Positions 35,829-45,194 are shown, counted from the first letter of the stretch. The stretch: 64,000 nucleotides of DNA from Robiginitalea sp. SC105 (GCF_014243345.1 NZ_JACLZF010000001.1:372001-436000), one strand, 5' to 3'. Made by a program: numbers and translations. Notes: generated from the sequence alone by a model not told the origin.

Positions 35829-37604
35829 ATGAAGCTTCGGCGTTTGTTCATATTCCTCTTTGTGGCCTTTTCGGCCTGCGGCCTGTTGGCCCAGGAAGCC
35901 GAAGGGGTCACCTTTGAGCTCAAGCTGAGCAAGGACCGACTTGGCGTCAACGAACGCCTGCGCGCCGATTTCATCATGAACAAGGACGGGGACAATTTTG
36001 TCCCGCCGGACTTTGAGGGGTTCCGCGTGCTGATGGGGCCTTCCCAATCCATCAGTTCGTCCTGGATCAACGGGGTGCGCTCCTATTCCAAGACCTATAC
36101 CTATATGCTGGCGCCGGAGGCCACCGGCCAATTCACCATTGGGCAGGGGACCATCGTGATCTCCGGGGAGGTGTATAAAACCATCCCCAGGCAGGTTACC
36201 GTCACCGAGGCGGTAGACAACCCGAACGGGGCCCCCTCCGTGGACGAGATTGCCGACCAGAACCTCCACCTCGTCGCCGAGGTATCCAAAACCCAGCCCT
36301 ATATGAACGAGCCGGTAAGCGTCGTTTACAAGCTCTACTTCAGTTCTTCGGTAGGTGTGTCCAATTTCCGTCCCCTGGACAACCCCAAATACAACAACTT
36401 CTGGAGCCAGGAGATCCCCTTCAGCAAATACAGTATCGAGAACGGCACGTTTGGCGGGCAGCCCTACCGGTATGTGGTCCTGAAGCGGGTAGTGCTCTAC
36501 CCCCAGAAAAGCGGGGAACTCGAAATCGAACCCCTGGCCCTGGAGGTATCCCTCGAGGTACCTACGGATAAGCGGAATTTCTTTGGGGAGCGGATCTATG
36601 CCTCTACCAACAAAACGGTTTCCGCCGGCAAACGGACCCTTCAGGTCCGGCCCCTCCCGGAAGCCGGCAAACCCGCTGATTTCAGCGGGGCAGTGGGGGA
36701 CCTGGAGCTGAAGGTGGAGACGAGCAAATCCAGCCTGAATGCCTCCGAATCCCTGCGGGCCACTGTGACGGTCAGCGGCAAGGGGAACCTGAAATTGTTC
36801 CAGCTCCCGAAACTCACCCTGCCCAGTTCCCTGGAAGTATACGACCCCGAATTCAGCGAAGATGTCCGGACGACGATCAGTGGCATGCAGGGGAGCGTCT
36901 CCGAGGAATATACCATCGTCCCGGGGTTCCAGGGCAAATACCCCATCCCCCCCATCAGCTTTTCCTGGTTCAACCCCAGTACGGGGAAATATGAAAGTAC
37001 GCGCTCGCGGGAGATAACCATCAATGTCCTGGAGGGGCCAACGGCAACGTCACCCGGGGCGCCTGCCATCCCGGCCACGCCCAAATCGCCCGTGGCTACC
37101 GGCAGCCAGTTCTATTTCCTGAAACTAAAACCGGAATTGCAGGATAAGGTGTGGAATCCATTTTTTGGCAGCCGTGCCCATATCATCTGGTTGCTGGCCC
37201 CGCTCCTGTTCATCCCGCTTTTCATCGTGCTGCGCAAAAAGCAGGCAGCCCTGGAGAGGGATGTAGTGGGCAACCGGGTCAAAAAAGCCAACCGGCTTGC
37301 ACGCCGGTACCTGTCCCGGGCGCGAAAGCTCCTCGGGCAGAAGGAAGAATTCTATGTGGCCCTGGAAAAAGCCCTGCACAATTACCTGAAGGCGAAGCTC
37401 AAGATCGTAACCTCCGAATTCAGCAAGGACAAAATCAGGGAATTGCTGGCGGGAAGGGGTGTTGAAGCAGAATCGGTCGAGGGCTTTACCCGCCTTCTGG
37501 AAAATTGCGAAATGGCCCGTTACAGCCCCTTTTCCCGCGTGCAAATGCAGCAGGATTACGATAAGGCCAGCCAGGTTATCGCTGAATTGGATAAAACCCT
37601 CTGA
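35829..37604 (+). CDS. batD: BatD oxygen-tolerance family protein
   Basis: The 591-residue protein has a signal peptide (about 1-21), tandem beta-sandwich domains typical of BatD (FELKLSKDRLGVNERLRADF, NEPVSVVYKLYFSSSVGVSN) and a transmembrane helix near 453-470. A cytosolic helical tail contains ALHNYLKAKLKI and ARYSPFS. It is an extracytoplasmic anchor component of the Bat system. It starts immediately after the batC stop, and batE begins one base after its own stop. Confidence 0.9.
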   Translation: MKLRRLFIFLFVAFSACGLLAQEAEGVTFELKLSKDRLGVNERLRADFIMNKDGDNFVPPDFEGFRVLMGPSQSISSSWINGVRSYSKTYTYMLAPEATGQFTIGQGTIVISGEVYKTIPRQVTVTEAVDNPNGAPSVDEIADQNLHLVAEVSKTQPYMNEPVSVVYKLYFSSSVGVSNFRPLDNPKYNNFWSQEIPFSKYSIENGTFGGQPYRYVVLKRVVLYPQKSGELEIEPLALEVSLEVPTDKRNFFGERIYASTNKTVSAGKRTLQVRPLPEAGKPADFSGAVGDLELKVETSKSSLNASESLRATVTVSGKGNLKLFQLPKLTLPSSLEVYDPEFSEDVRTTISGMQGSVSEEYTIVPGFQGKYPIPPISFSWFNPSTGKYESTRSREITINVLEGPTATSPGAPAIPATPKSPVATGSQFYFLKLKPELQDKVWNPFFGSRAHIIWLLAPLLFIPLFIVLRKKQAALERDVVGNRVKKANRLARRYLSRARKLLGQKEEFYVALEKALHNYLKAKLKIVTSEFSKDKIRELLAGRGVEAESVEGFTRLLENCEMARYSPFSRVQMQQDYDKASQVIAELDKTL

Positions 37605-37605
37605 C

Positions 37606-38376
37606 ATGAAACCGAGCCGTCCGCTTCTCTTCCTGGTCCTTTTCCTCCTGGCCGCGCCCGCAGCCCTGCCCCAGGCGGATTCGTTGTTCTACCGGGCAAC
37701 CGATGCCTATAACGAGGGGGCGTATCAGCAAGCCGTGGACAATTACCAGCAGATCCTGGAATCGGATCAGCATTCCGCGGCCCTGTACTACAACCTCGGG
37801 AACGCGTATTACAAACTCGGGCAGATTGCCCCGAGCATTTACTACTACGAGAAGGCGCTTCTGCTCAAGCCGGGCGACCCGGAAATCCGGAACAACCTGG
37901 CCTTTGCCCGGAACATGACCCTGGATGCAATCCAGCCATTGCCCGAAACCCAGATATCCCGGTGGTACAATGGGCTGCTCTATCGATTCAGCATTGACCA
38001 GTGGGCCTACATGGGTATCGTATGCATGTTCCTTTTCGTGATGGCCTATCTGGCTTTCTACCGCCTGTACCAGCCCAACCAAAAACGCATCGCCTTGATA
38101 TCCAGCCTGCTGTTTCTCGGGCTTTGCATCGTTACCACCGCCCTGGCCTACCTGCAGCGCCTGGAGTACCGTGCAGACCAGCCCGCTATCATCTTTGCCG
38201 GCGAGGTGACGGTCCGGTCCGAACCCAACCGGGGGGCGTCCGAGGCCTTTAAACTTCACGAAGGCACCCGGGTGCAGGTAAGGGACTCCCTGGCCGACTG
38301 GCGCAAGATCCTCCTGGCCGACGGGCAATCCGGTTGGATGCCCGCCGAAGACCTGAAACTGTTAAAAAAGTTTTAA
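37606..38376 (+). CDS. batE: BatE, TPR and SH3b protein
   Basis: The 256-residue protein has a signal peptide (about 1-23), TPR repeats (YNEGAYQQAVDNYQQIL, AALYYNLGNAYYKLGQIAPS) and two membrane helices (about 132-150 and 162-180). A C-terminal bacterial SH3 domain (about 195-250) contains GEVTVRSEPNRGASEAFKLH and the closing LADGQSGWMPAEDL. It ends the Bat operon. The 5' open frame is shadow; ATG 37606 opens the signal peptide. Confidence 0.9.
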   Translation: MKPSRPLLFLVLFLLAAPAALPQADSLFYRATDAYNEGAYQQAVDNYQQILESDQHSAALYYNLGNAYYKLGQIAPSIYYYEKALLLKPGDPEIRNNLAFARNMTLDAIQPLPETQISRWYNGLLYRFSIDQWAYMGIVCMFLFVMAYLAFYRLYQPNQKRIALISSLLFLGLCIVTTALAYLQRLEYRADQPAIIFAGEVTVRSEPNRGASEAFKLHEGTRVQVRDSLADWRKILLADGQSGWMPAEDLKLLKKF

Positions 38377-38434
38377 AATTTTGTTAACAGAATTTTCGGG
38401 CAGAACGGGTTATTTTTACAGTATTCCACAGTCT

Positions 38435-38734
38435 ATGCGGTCGAAACATCTCCTTGTTGGCTTGTTGAGCTTCTGGGCGCTGTCCATTGTCGGATCGCCC
38501 CTGGCCTGGCTATGCCAATCCGAGGATACTATCGCCATTGCCCTGAACCCGGCCGAAGAGGAATCGGGAAAAACCTTCAAGTTGGACCCCCTCGAAGAAA
38601 AGCTGATCGTCCACACCAGCATCCCGTTTGATTCCGGTAAAGCCTCCCCCGAAAAGGATCCTGCTTTCAGGCCTACCCCTGCCCTTTCGGATTTCATCGG
38701 TGAAATCTTGCTCCCTCCCCCGAAACGGGCTTGA
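38435..38734 (+). CDS. Small secreted or membrane-anchored hypothetical protein
   Basis: The 99-residue ORF starts MRSKHLLVGLLSFWALSIVG, a plausible signal peptide or anchor, followed by an acidic, proline-containing tail with no recognised domain. It lies between batE and a SulP permease, all on the same strand. A TATTTTTA at 38411-38418 could be its -7 box, but no spaced TTTG is present. Function is unknown; the signal peptide makes a real gene likely. Confidence 0.5.
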   Translation: MRSKHLLVGLLSFWALSIVGSPLAWLCQSEDTIAIALNPAEEESGKTFKLDPLEEKLIVHTSIPFDSGKASPEKDPAFRPTPALSDFIGEILLPPPKRA

Positions 38735-38810
38735 CTTTCTGATCTTTTAATCCCCAAACAACTCACTAACCGGCGTGTTCCCGCATCGGACGCGTCCAAT
38801 AAACAACTCT

Positions 38811-40403
38811 ATGTTCAAACACCTGAAGCAGGACCTTCCTGCAAGTATCGTCGTATTTTTCGTCGCCATCCCCTTGTGCCTGGGAATTGCCCTGGCCAGT
38901 GGGGCACCCCTGTTTTCCGGCCTTATTGCCGGGATCATCGGGGGGATCGTGGTAGGCGCTATCAGCGGGTCAGCGATAGGGGTCAGCGGGCCGGCAGCCG
39001 GCCTGGTTGCCATCGTCCTGTCGGCCATTGCAACCCTCGGGGGCTGGGAGAATTTCCTGGTTGCCGTAGTGCTCAGCGGGGTGATACAAATAGTATTTGG
39101 GCTCCTCAGGGCAGGGATCATTGCCTATTATTTCCCCTCCTCCGTGATCAAGGGGATGCTCACCGGGATCGGGATCATCATCATCCTCAAACAGATCCCC
39201 CATTTCTTCGGTTACGACGCCGACCCGGAGGGCGACTGGGCCTTTTTCCAGGTAGATGGTGAAAATACTTTTTCGGAATTGTTCAACACCGTCAACAACA
39301 TCTCGCCTGGGGCCACGCTGATTGCCCTGATCGGTCTGGGCATCCTGATCCTCTGGGATAAAGTGCTCACCAAAAAAGCCCGGTTTTTCCAATTGGTACA
39401 GGGGCCCCTGGTTGCCGTGGTAGCCGGTATCGTCTTCTTCCTGCTGACCAGGGGCAACGACGCATTGCGCATTTCCGCAGAACACCTGGTCAATATACCG
39501 GTCCCGGAGGATACCGCCTCTTTTGTCGCCCAGTTCAGTTTTCCGAATTTTGGGGTCATCGGCCAGCCGGAAGTCTGGATAGCGGCCTTCACCATAGCCC
39601 TGGTGGCGAGCCTCGAAACCCTCCTCTGCGTGGAAGCAACGGATAAGCTCGATCCTGAGAAGCGGGTAACCCCCACCAATCGGGAGCTGCTTGCGCAGGG
39701 ATCCGGCAACATCCTGTCCGGCCTGGTCGGCGGGCTGCCCATTACCCAGGTGATCGTGCGCAGTTCTGCAAATATCCAGTCGGGCGGGAAAACGAAGATG
39801 TCCGCCATCATCCACGGTTTTTTATTGCTGATATCCGTTATCCTGATCCCCACCCTCCTCAACATGGTCCCCCTTTCCGTACTGGCGGCCATCCTGTTCC
39901 TGGTGGGTTACAAACTGGCCAAGCCGTCCCTTTTCAGGGAAATGTACCTCAAGGGATGGAAGCAATTCGTCCCCTTTATGGTCACTGTTGTGGGAATCAT
40001 TTTTACGGACCTGCTGATCGGCATCTCCCTGGGCCTTGCCGTCGGTATCGTGATAATCCTGATAAAGAGCTACCAGAATTCCCACTTCCTGCACATTGAG
40101 GAAGAGGGCAACGGCGGCACCCGGTTTAAGATGACCCTGGCGGAAGAAGTGACCTTTATCAACAAGGGGGCCATCCTGAGGTCACTGGACAATCTGCCCG
40201 AAAACTCCTATCTTGAGCTGGATGTACGCAAAACCCGGTACCTGGATAACGACATCATCGAGATCCTGGACGACTTTACCCTGAAGGCCAAAAACCGGAA
40301 CATCGACATCCTGTTGATCTCGGAGCGCGGTGAAACAAAAAATCCGGATAGCTACATCGAATTCTTCAGGCTGACGCCCAAAAAAGAACTCTACAAACCC
40401 TAA
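38811..40403 (+). CDS. SulP-family permease, probable bicarbonate transporter
   Basis: The 530-residue inner-membrane protein starts MFKHLKQDLPASIVVFFVAI. It has about twelve transmembrane helices and the SulP core motif LVGGLPITQVIVRSSANIQS. A short C-terminal STAS-like domain ends with DVRKTRYLDNDIIEIL. It is followed 9 nt later by a beta-carbonic anhydrase. SulP-carbonic anhydrase pairs in bacteria are associated with bicarbonate uptake, so bicarbonate is the likely substrate by inference. Homology starts at ATG 38811. Confidence 0.87.
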   Translation: MFKHLKQDLPASIVVFFVAIPLCLGIALASGAPLFSGLIAGIIGGIVVGAISGSAIGVSGPAAGLVAIVLSAIATLGGWENFLVAVVLSGVIQIVFGLLRAGIIAYYFPSSVIKGMLTGIGIIIILKQIPHFFGYDADPEGDWAFFQVDGENTFSELFNTVNNISPGATLIALIGLGILILWDKVLTKKARFFQLVQGPLVAVVAGIVFFLLTRGNDALRISAEHLVNIPVPEDTASFVAQFSFPNFGVIGQPEVWIAAFTIALVASLETLLCVEATDKLDPEKRVTPTNRELLAQGSGNILSGLVGGLPITQVIVRSSANIQSGGKTKMSAIIHGFLLLISVILIPTLLNMVPLSVLAAILFLVGYKLAKPSLFREMYLKGWKQFVPFMVTVVGIIFTDLLIGISLGLAVGIVIILIKSYQNSHFLHIEEEGNGGTRFKMTLAEEVTFINKGAILRSLDNLPENSYLELDVRKTRYLDNDIIEILDDFTLKAKNRNIDILLISERGETKNPDSYIEFFRLTPKKELYKP

Positions 40404-40412
40404 AATCTACCT

Positions 40413-41042
40413 ATGAAAGCACATACCAAGGAAACACAGGCTACCATGACGCCTGCTAAAGCACTGAATTTCCTCAAGGAGGGAAACCAGCGGTTCCAGC
40501 ATAACCTGAAGGCCAACCGCAACCTGCTGGAACAGGTAAACGATACGGCCGACGGGCAATTCCCGTTTGCCACCATCCTGAGCTGCATCGACTCCAGGGT
40601 ATCCGCGGAACTGGTCTTCGACCAGGGGCTGGGGGATATCTTCAGCATCCGGATTGCCGGGAATTTCATCAACCAGGACATCCTGGGAAGCATGGAATTT
40701 GCCTGCAAACTGGCCGGGACCAAATTGCTGGTGGTCCTGGGGCATACCAGCTGCGGGGCCGTCAAGGGCGCCTGCGACCATGCCCGCCTGGGCCACCTGA
40801 CCGCCCTGATCAACAAGATCGAGCCGGCCGTAGCCGCCGTGAAGGAACCCCGGGACGAGTCCCTCCGGAATTCCAGGAACCTGGATTTCGTGGATGCGGT
40901 TTCGGAGGCCAATGTCAAAATGGCCATCGACCACATCCGGTCGCAGAGTAAAATCCTTTGCGAAATGGAGGAGGCGGGGGAAATCGCCATCGTGGGGGCG
41001 ATGTACGACATCAGCACCGGGGAGGTCTCCTTTTACGAGTAG
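40413..41042 (+). CDS. Beta-class carbonic anhydrase
   Basis: The 209-residue enzyme has the zinc ligands of beta-carbonic anhydrases in CIDSR (with the Asp-Arg dyad, near 53-57) and HTSCGAVKG (near 111). It interconverts CO2 and bicarbonate in the cytosol. It lies 9 nt after one SulP gene and 100 nt before another, with a strong terminator immediately after it. It could hydrate or dehydrate the bicarbonate moved by the neighbouring permeases. No signal peptide is visible. Confidence 0.93.
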   Translation: MKAHTKETQATMTPAKALNFLKEGNQRFQHNLKANRNLLEQVNDTADGQFPFATILSCIDSRVSAELVFDQGLGDIFSIRIAGNFINQDILGSMEFACKLAGTKLLVVLGHTSCGAVKGACDHARLGHLTALINKIEPAVAAVKEPRDESLRNSRNLDFVDAVSEANVKMAIDHIRSQSKILCEMEEAGEIAIVGAMYDISTGEVSFYE

Positions 41043-41066
41043 CAGTACCCGGACACGTTCCAATGC

Positions 41067-41100
41067 AAGCCGCCATACCATTTGTATGGCGGCTTCATTA
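41067..41100 (+). terminator. Rho-independent terminator after carbonic anhydrase
   Basis: A perfect 12-bp stem AAGCCGCCATAC (41067-41078) pairs with 41084-41095 across a 5-nt loop. A T-rich CATTATTTATT follows. It separates the carbonic anhydrase from the next SulP gene. Confidence 0.85.
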
Positions 41101-41142
41101 TTTATTGTCGTATCTTCTATGTTCCAAAACGAGCAATATCCT

Positions 41143-43008
41143 ATGAAATCCATTTTCGCGCATTTCAGAGGAGATCTTTTAGGCGGGGTTACGGCTGGAA
41201 TTGTGGCACTCCCGCTGGCTCTTGCTTTTGGTGTCAGTTCGGGCCTTGGTCCCAGTTCCGGTTTATACGGAGCTATCTTCATCAGTATTTTTGCTGCCAT
41301 GTTTGGGGGCACCCCTACCCAGATTTCAGGGCCTACCGCACCGATGACAGCCGTTAGCATGGTGGTGATCGCCGGCATCATTTCGGTAAATGACGGCAGT
41401 GTCGAGCAGGCCCTGCCTGCTATCCTGACGATATTCCTGCTGGCCGGGATCATGCAGATCTTGCTCGGCCTGATTGGCCTGGGCAAATACATACGATATA
41501 TCCCCTACCCGGTGGTATCAGGGTTCATGACTGCCATCGGCCTGATCATTGTCGTCACACAAATACTTCCCGCTGTGGGTTATTATCCAAGGGAGGATTC
41601 CGAATATGTCAGTCAGTTCAAACCCCGGGCGGAAGAGCTCATCCTGGAAAATATCCTGAGAGAAGAGGCTGGCGAAGGCATCCTGGTCCTCGAGGATTTT
41701 GAGGAAACCATTAACCGGTCACATGAAATCACCCCGGAAGCCATCCTCAAGGAGTCCCGGACCCTGGCCGCCAAGGAAGCCAGCGGTGTCCTGGGAGCCA
41801 TTCAGTTAATGAATCGCGCCATCTCGAATATCCACTGGCTGGAACTTATACTGACCCTAACCACCATTGCCATCATTTATGGATTTAAATGCATTACCTC
41901 CTTCATTCCCAGCACCTTGGTATCCTTGTTGGCGGTGTCCGGGGCTGCCATTGCCTTTGGCCTCGACTACCGACCCATCGAGCAAATCCCCAGGGCCTTT
42001 CCGCTCCCCAACCTGGAAATCTTCACAGCGTTCCGTCTGGACCAGATAACCCCTTATATCTTTACCGCCCTTACCCTGGCCTTACTGGGTGCGATTGATT
42101 CACTCCTGACTTCAGTGGTTGCCGATAACATGACCAAGACCAAACACGAGCCAAACAAGGAATTGGTGGGGCAGGGAATTGGAAACGGCATTGCTGCCTT
42201 ATTTGGCGGCATCCCTGGGGCCGGAGCTACGATCCGGACGGTCGTAAATATCAATTCCGGAGGAAAAACCCGGCTTTCCGGTATTATCGCAGGTCTGCTG
42301 CTACTGGTGATACTTCTGGCACTTGGGCCAATTGCTTCGCGCATCCCGGCAGCCGTTCTTGCAGGGATCCTGATCACCGTAGGGTTCAGCGTCATGGACT
42401 ACAAGGGACTGCGCGCCATCCCGAGCCTGCCCAGGGATATTGTACTCGGGCCGCTCAGGCTGAGCTCGGAAGTAATTATTATGGTGGTAGTTCTCGTCCT
42501 ATCGACATTCTGGAACCTGATTTATGCAGTTGGCATCGGCCTGGTAATCGCCTCGTTGATGTTTATGAAGAAGATCGGCGACCTGACCGCCAAGCGTTCG
42601 GATGTAAAATCGCTACAGGACGAAAAAGCTTGGCCCGACGAGACGAATTTTCCCTTAAAGCTCCGGGAAGAAGTATTTATCAAACATATCAAAGGCCCGC
42701 TGTTTTTTGGCACGACCAGCGATTTCCAAAGCCTGGCGGACCAGATTCCCCAGACGGCCAAGGCAGTCATCATCCGGCTGGGCCGGATGCAGTATATGGA
42801 CCAATCCGGCCTTTATGCCATGGAAGATGTGTTGCAGGAACTCCGTAAAAAGGATGTGACCGTACTCTTTGAGGATGTTCAGGAACAACCCCGTTACCTG
42901 ATGACCCGAATCGACATCATTCCGGACCTGGTCCCAGAGGAAAATATATTCAAATCGTTCCGGGCTTGTATAGAATGGGTTAGGGAAAACATTCGCGATA
43001 CAGACTGA
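41143..43008 (+). CDS. SulP-family permease with large hydrophilic insertion
   Basis: The 621-residue protein starts MKSIFAHFRGDLLGGVTAGI and has SulP helices including GGTPTQISGPTAPMTAVSMV and the core GGIPGAGATIRTVVNINSGG. A C-terminal STAS domain has GRMQYMDQSGLYAMEDVL. Between transmembrane segments there is an acidic, helical stretch of about 85 residues (about 150-235) not usual in the family. ATG 41119 would add eight residues. Its base composition and codon choice look less GC-rich than its neighbours. The anion is unknown; bicarbonate is possible. Confidence 0.85.
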   Translation: MKSIFAHFRGDLLGGVTAGIVALPLALAFGVSSGLGPSSGLYGAIFISIFAAMFGGTPTQISGPTAPMTAVSMVVIAGIISVNDGSVEQALPAILTIFLLAGIMQILLGLIGLGKYIRYIPYPVVSGFMTAIGLIIVVTQILPAVGYYPREDSEYVSQFKPRAEELILENILREEAGEGILVLEDFEETINRSHEITPEAILKESRTLAAKEASGVLGAIQLMNRAISNIHWLELILTLTTIAIIYGFKCITSFIPSTLVSLLAVSGAAIAFGLDYRPIEQIPRAFPLPNLEIFTAFRLDQITPYIFTALTLALLGAIDSLLTSVVADNMTKTKHEPNKELVGQGIGNGIAALFGGIPGAGATIRTVVNINSGGKTRLSGIIAGLLLLVILLALGPIASRIPAAVLAGILITVGFSVMDYKGLRAIPSLPRDIVLGPLRLSSEVIIMVVVLVLSTFWNLIYAVGIGLVIASLMFMKKIGDLTAKRSDVKSLQDEKAWPDETNFPLKLREEVFIKHIKGPLFFGTTSDFQSLADQIPQTAKAVIIRLGRMQYMDQSGLYAMEDVLQELRKKDVTVLFEDVQEQPRYLMTRIDIIPDLVPEENIFKSFRACIEWVRENIRDTD

Positions 43009-43067
43009 CAAGGGGTTTCCATTGATTTTTTGCTGGTGTAAATACAATCCCGGTTGCCGGAATTGTG

Positions 43068-43075
43068 TACCTTTG
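43068..43075 (+). promoter_or_regulatory. -7 promoter box for pheS
   Basis: TACCTTTG is an exact TAnnTTTG match, 51 nt before the pheS ATG. No good -33 element is visible. Confidence 0.45.
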
Positions 43076-43126
43076 TCCCTGCTTACAGGGCTTTTCGGCC
43101 TATGCCATGCCCAAGTTTCCAGCAGC

Positions 43127-44146
43127 ATGATCGACCAACTGAAACAACACCTCCAAGAGGTCCGGGACTTCCAGGCAGATACCCAGGATGCCATCGAAGC
43201 CTTCCGTATCAAGTACCTCGGGAAAAAAGGCCTGATGACTACCTTTTTCGCCGAGCTCAAGAACGTGCCGGCGGCGGAAAAACGGGAATTTGGCCAGACG
43301 GTCAACGAATTGAAAAACGCGGCCCAGGAAAAGGTGGAGGCCCTCAGGTCCTCCCTGGAGGCCGGGGCGCAGGCCAAGGCCCGGTACGGCGACCTGACCC
43401 GTCCCGGCCTGCCGCTGGACGTAGGGTCGCGACACCCGATTTCCCAGGTGAAATACCGGATCATCGATATTTTCTCCCAGATCGGTTTTACCGTATCCGA
43501 AGGCCCCGAAATTGAAGATGACTGGCATAATTTTACGGCCCTGAACCTGCCCGAATACCACCCGGCACGGGATATGCAGGACACCTTTTTTATCCAGACG
43601 GATCCCGACATCCTCCTGCGCACCCATACTTCTTCCGTACAGGTCCGCTACATGGAAGACCACAAACCCCCCATCCGCACCATCTCCCCGGGCAGGGTTT
43701 ACAGGAACGAGGCCATCTCGGCCCGGTCCCATTGCTTCTTCCACCAGGTGGAAGGGCTCTACATAGACAAAGGCGTTTCATTTGCAGACCTGAAACAGAC
43801 CCTGCGGTACTTTACCACTGCCCTTTTCGGCAAGTCAAAAATCCGGCTCAGGCCCTCCTACTTCCCGTTTACCGAGCCGAGTGCCGAGGTAGACGTATAC
43901 TGGGGGCTGGAAACGGAGACCGACTACCGGATGACCAAGGGCACGGGATGGCTGGAAATCATGGGTTGCGGCATGGTGGACCCGAACGTCCTGGAAAACT
44001 GCGGCATCGATTCCAAAACGTACTCGGGATTTGCCTTCGGGATGGGGATTGACCGCATTGCCCTGTTGCTCCACCAGATTCCCGATATCCGACTGCTCAG
44101 CGAAAACGATGTCCGGTTCCTGCGCCAGTTCCGCACCCTGGGCTGA
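43127..44146 (+). CDS. pheS: Phenylalanyl-tRNA synthetase alpha subunit
   Basis: The 339-residue protein has an N-terminal coiled-coil tRNA-binding arm (MIDQLKQHLQEVRDFQADTQ onward), then the class II core with motif 2 around SPGRVYRNEAISARSH and motif 3 in GFAFGMGIDRIALLLHQIPD. It forms the alpha2beta2 enzyme with PheT, which is not encoded nearby, so pheS is separate from pheT. The start at 43127 is where homology begins; the frame upstream contains a Cys-rich non-homologous stretch. Its stop abuts the convergent lipoprotein gene with no spacer. Confidence 0.95.
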   Translation: MIDQLKQHLQEVRDFQADTQDAIEAFRIKYLGKKGLMTTFFAELKNVPAAEKREFGQTVNELKNAAQEKVEALRSSLEAGAQAKARYGDLTRPGLPLDVGSRHPISQVKYRIIDIFSQIGFTVSEGPEIEDDWHNFTALNLPEYHPARDMQDTFFIQTDPDILLRTHTSSVQVRYMEDHKPPIRTISPGRVYRNEAISARSHCFFHQVEGLYIDKGVSFADLKQTLRYFTTALFGKSKIRLRPSYFPFTEPSAEVDVYWGLETETDYRMTKGTGWLEIMGCGMVDPNVLENCGIDSKTYSGFAFGMGIDRIALLLHQIPDIRLLSENDVRFLRQFRTLG

Positions 44147-44680
44147 TCAGCGGAGCGGAAACCCTTTTGCAGCCCACCAGGGGTGTATTTCAATCACCAG
44201 CCGGCCAGCCTTTACTGACGGGTCCAGGTTCGCCAGACTATCCGCCATTTCCAGGGTCGGCACATTGTAAATGGTAATCCCGCGGATTTCCCCGTCGTCC
44301 CCGAAGGGTCCTGAAATATCTGCATAACCCAGTTCGTACATGCGCCCCAGGTGGGCCAGGTGCAGGCGCTGGAGGCTGTCTGCTTCCGTCTGGTTCTGGG
44401 ATCGGATGGGGCCGCTTTTGAGGAATGCCATAAAATACTGTTGCATCAGGATGGTATCCCCGGTCTGCTCATCCACATAATCGAACACCTCAAAACCCGC
44501 GGAGGTCAGGCGCTCCCGGAGGGCAGCCACCGAGGGCTGCGGTTCGTCTGTCTTGTCAGGGTTCCCTGCGGTCCCGTCGGTGTTACCTGACCCGGGGATC
44601 CCGGGGTCTTTTTGAGGCCCCCCGCATGCTGCAAGCAAAAACAGCGCGACCAAGGGTAGTAATTTTCTCAATCGTTCCAT
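44147..44680 (-). CDS. YciI-like lipoprotein
   Basis: The 177-residue protein has a lipoprotein signal with lipobox LLAACG, a Gly/Thr/Pro-rich linker, and a YciI-type ferredoxin-like domain (about 70-175). Visible elements are MQQYFMAFLKSGP, HLAHLGRMYELGYADISGPF and VKAGRLVIEIHPWWAAKG, with the conserved His in LAHL. YciI proteins are small, sometimes dehydrochlorinase-like; an envelope version has no known role. It overlaps the upstream CYTH gene by 13 bp, so the two are probably cotranscribed. Confidence 0.72.
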   Translation of the reverse strand: MERLRKLLPLVALFLLAACGGPQKDPGIPGSGNTDGTAGNPDKTDEPQPSVAALRERLTSAGFEVFDYVDEQTGDTILMQQYFMAFLKSGPIRSQNQTEADSLQRLHLAHLGRMYELGYADISGPFGDDGEIRGITIYNVPTLEMADSLANLDPSVKAGRLVIEIHPWWAAKGFPLR

Positions 44681-45141
44681 GTGCCAAAGGGTTTAATACT
44701 CAGTTGCGAATTGTAGTACGCGGGGTTGCCGGTTACCTCCTCCCCCAACCAGTCCGGCCTGGGAAAGGCCTCCGAAACATCCTCCAACTCCACCTCAGCC
44801 AGGGTCAGGCCCAAATTGGCTTCCAGGAATTCATCCACCTCAAAAAGGTGGGCCCCTTCGGCCACCTCGTAGCGCACCTTGCGGATAGGCGGTTCCGGAC
44901 ATAGTCCGAGCAATTCTTCAGCTTCGGCAACCGGGATCGGGTATTCCCATTCCGGGCGGGTCGTTCCCGAATCACGGGTCCGCCCCTTGATGGTTATCCA
45001 TGCCCGGTCCCCGGATCGCCGGACCCGGATGGTACGTTCCGGGTCGGTACAGAGGAAGCCCTGGACAATCTCGGTCCGGGAACGGGCGGCGTCCCGGTAG
45101 GCGGTGGAGGATACGAGGAATTTACGTTCGATTTCGAGCAT
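44668..45141 (-). CDS. CYTH-domain phosphohydrolase-like protein
   Basis: The 157-residue protein starts MLEIERKFLV with the ExExK metal-binding motif (E3, E5, K7). Further acidic/basic pairs such as RTIRVRRSGD, AWITIKGR and LAEVELEDVSEAFP are typical of the CYTH tunnel fold. Family members hydrolyse inorganic tripolyphosphate or act on triphosphorylated substrates. The short bacterial form fits a triphosphatase, but activity is inferred. It is divergent from dinB with only 64 nt between starts. Confidence 0.85.
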   Translation of the reverse strand: MLEIERKFLVSSTAYRDAARSRTEIVQGFLCTDPERTIRVRRSGDRAWITIKGRTRDSGTTRPEWEYPIPVAEAEELLGLCPEPPIRKVRYEVAEGAHLFEVDEFLEANLGLTLAEVELEDVSEAFPRPDWLGEEVTGNPAYYNSQLSIKPFGTWND

Positions 45142-45194
45142 GCCGATAGATGGTTGCAGCGGGCCCGCAGGGGCCCCTGCGCCTAAATATACCG

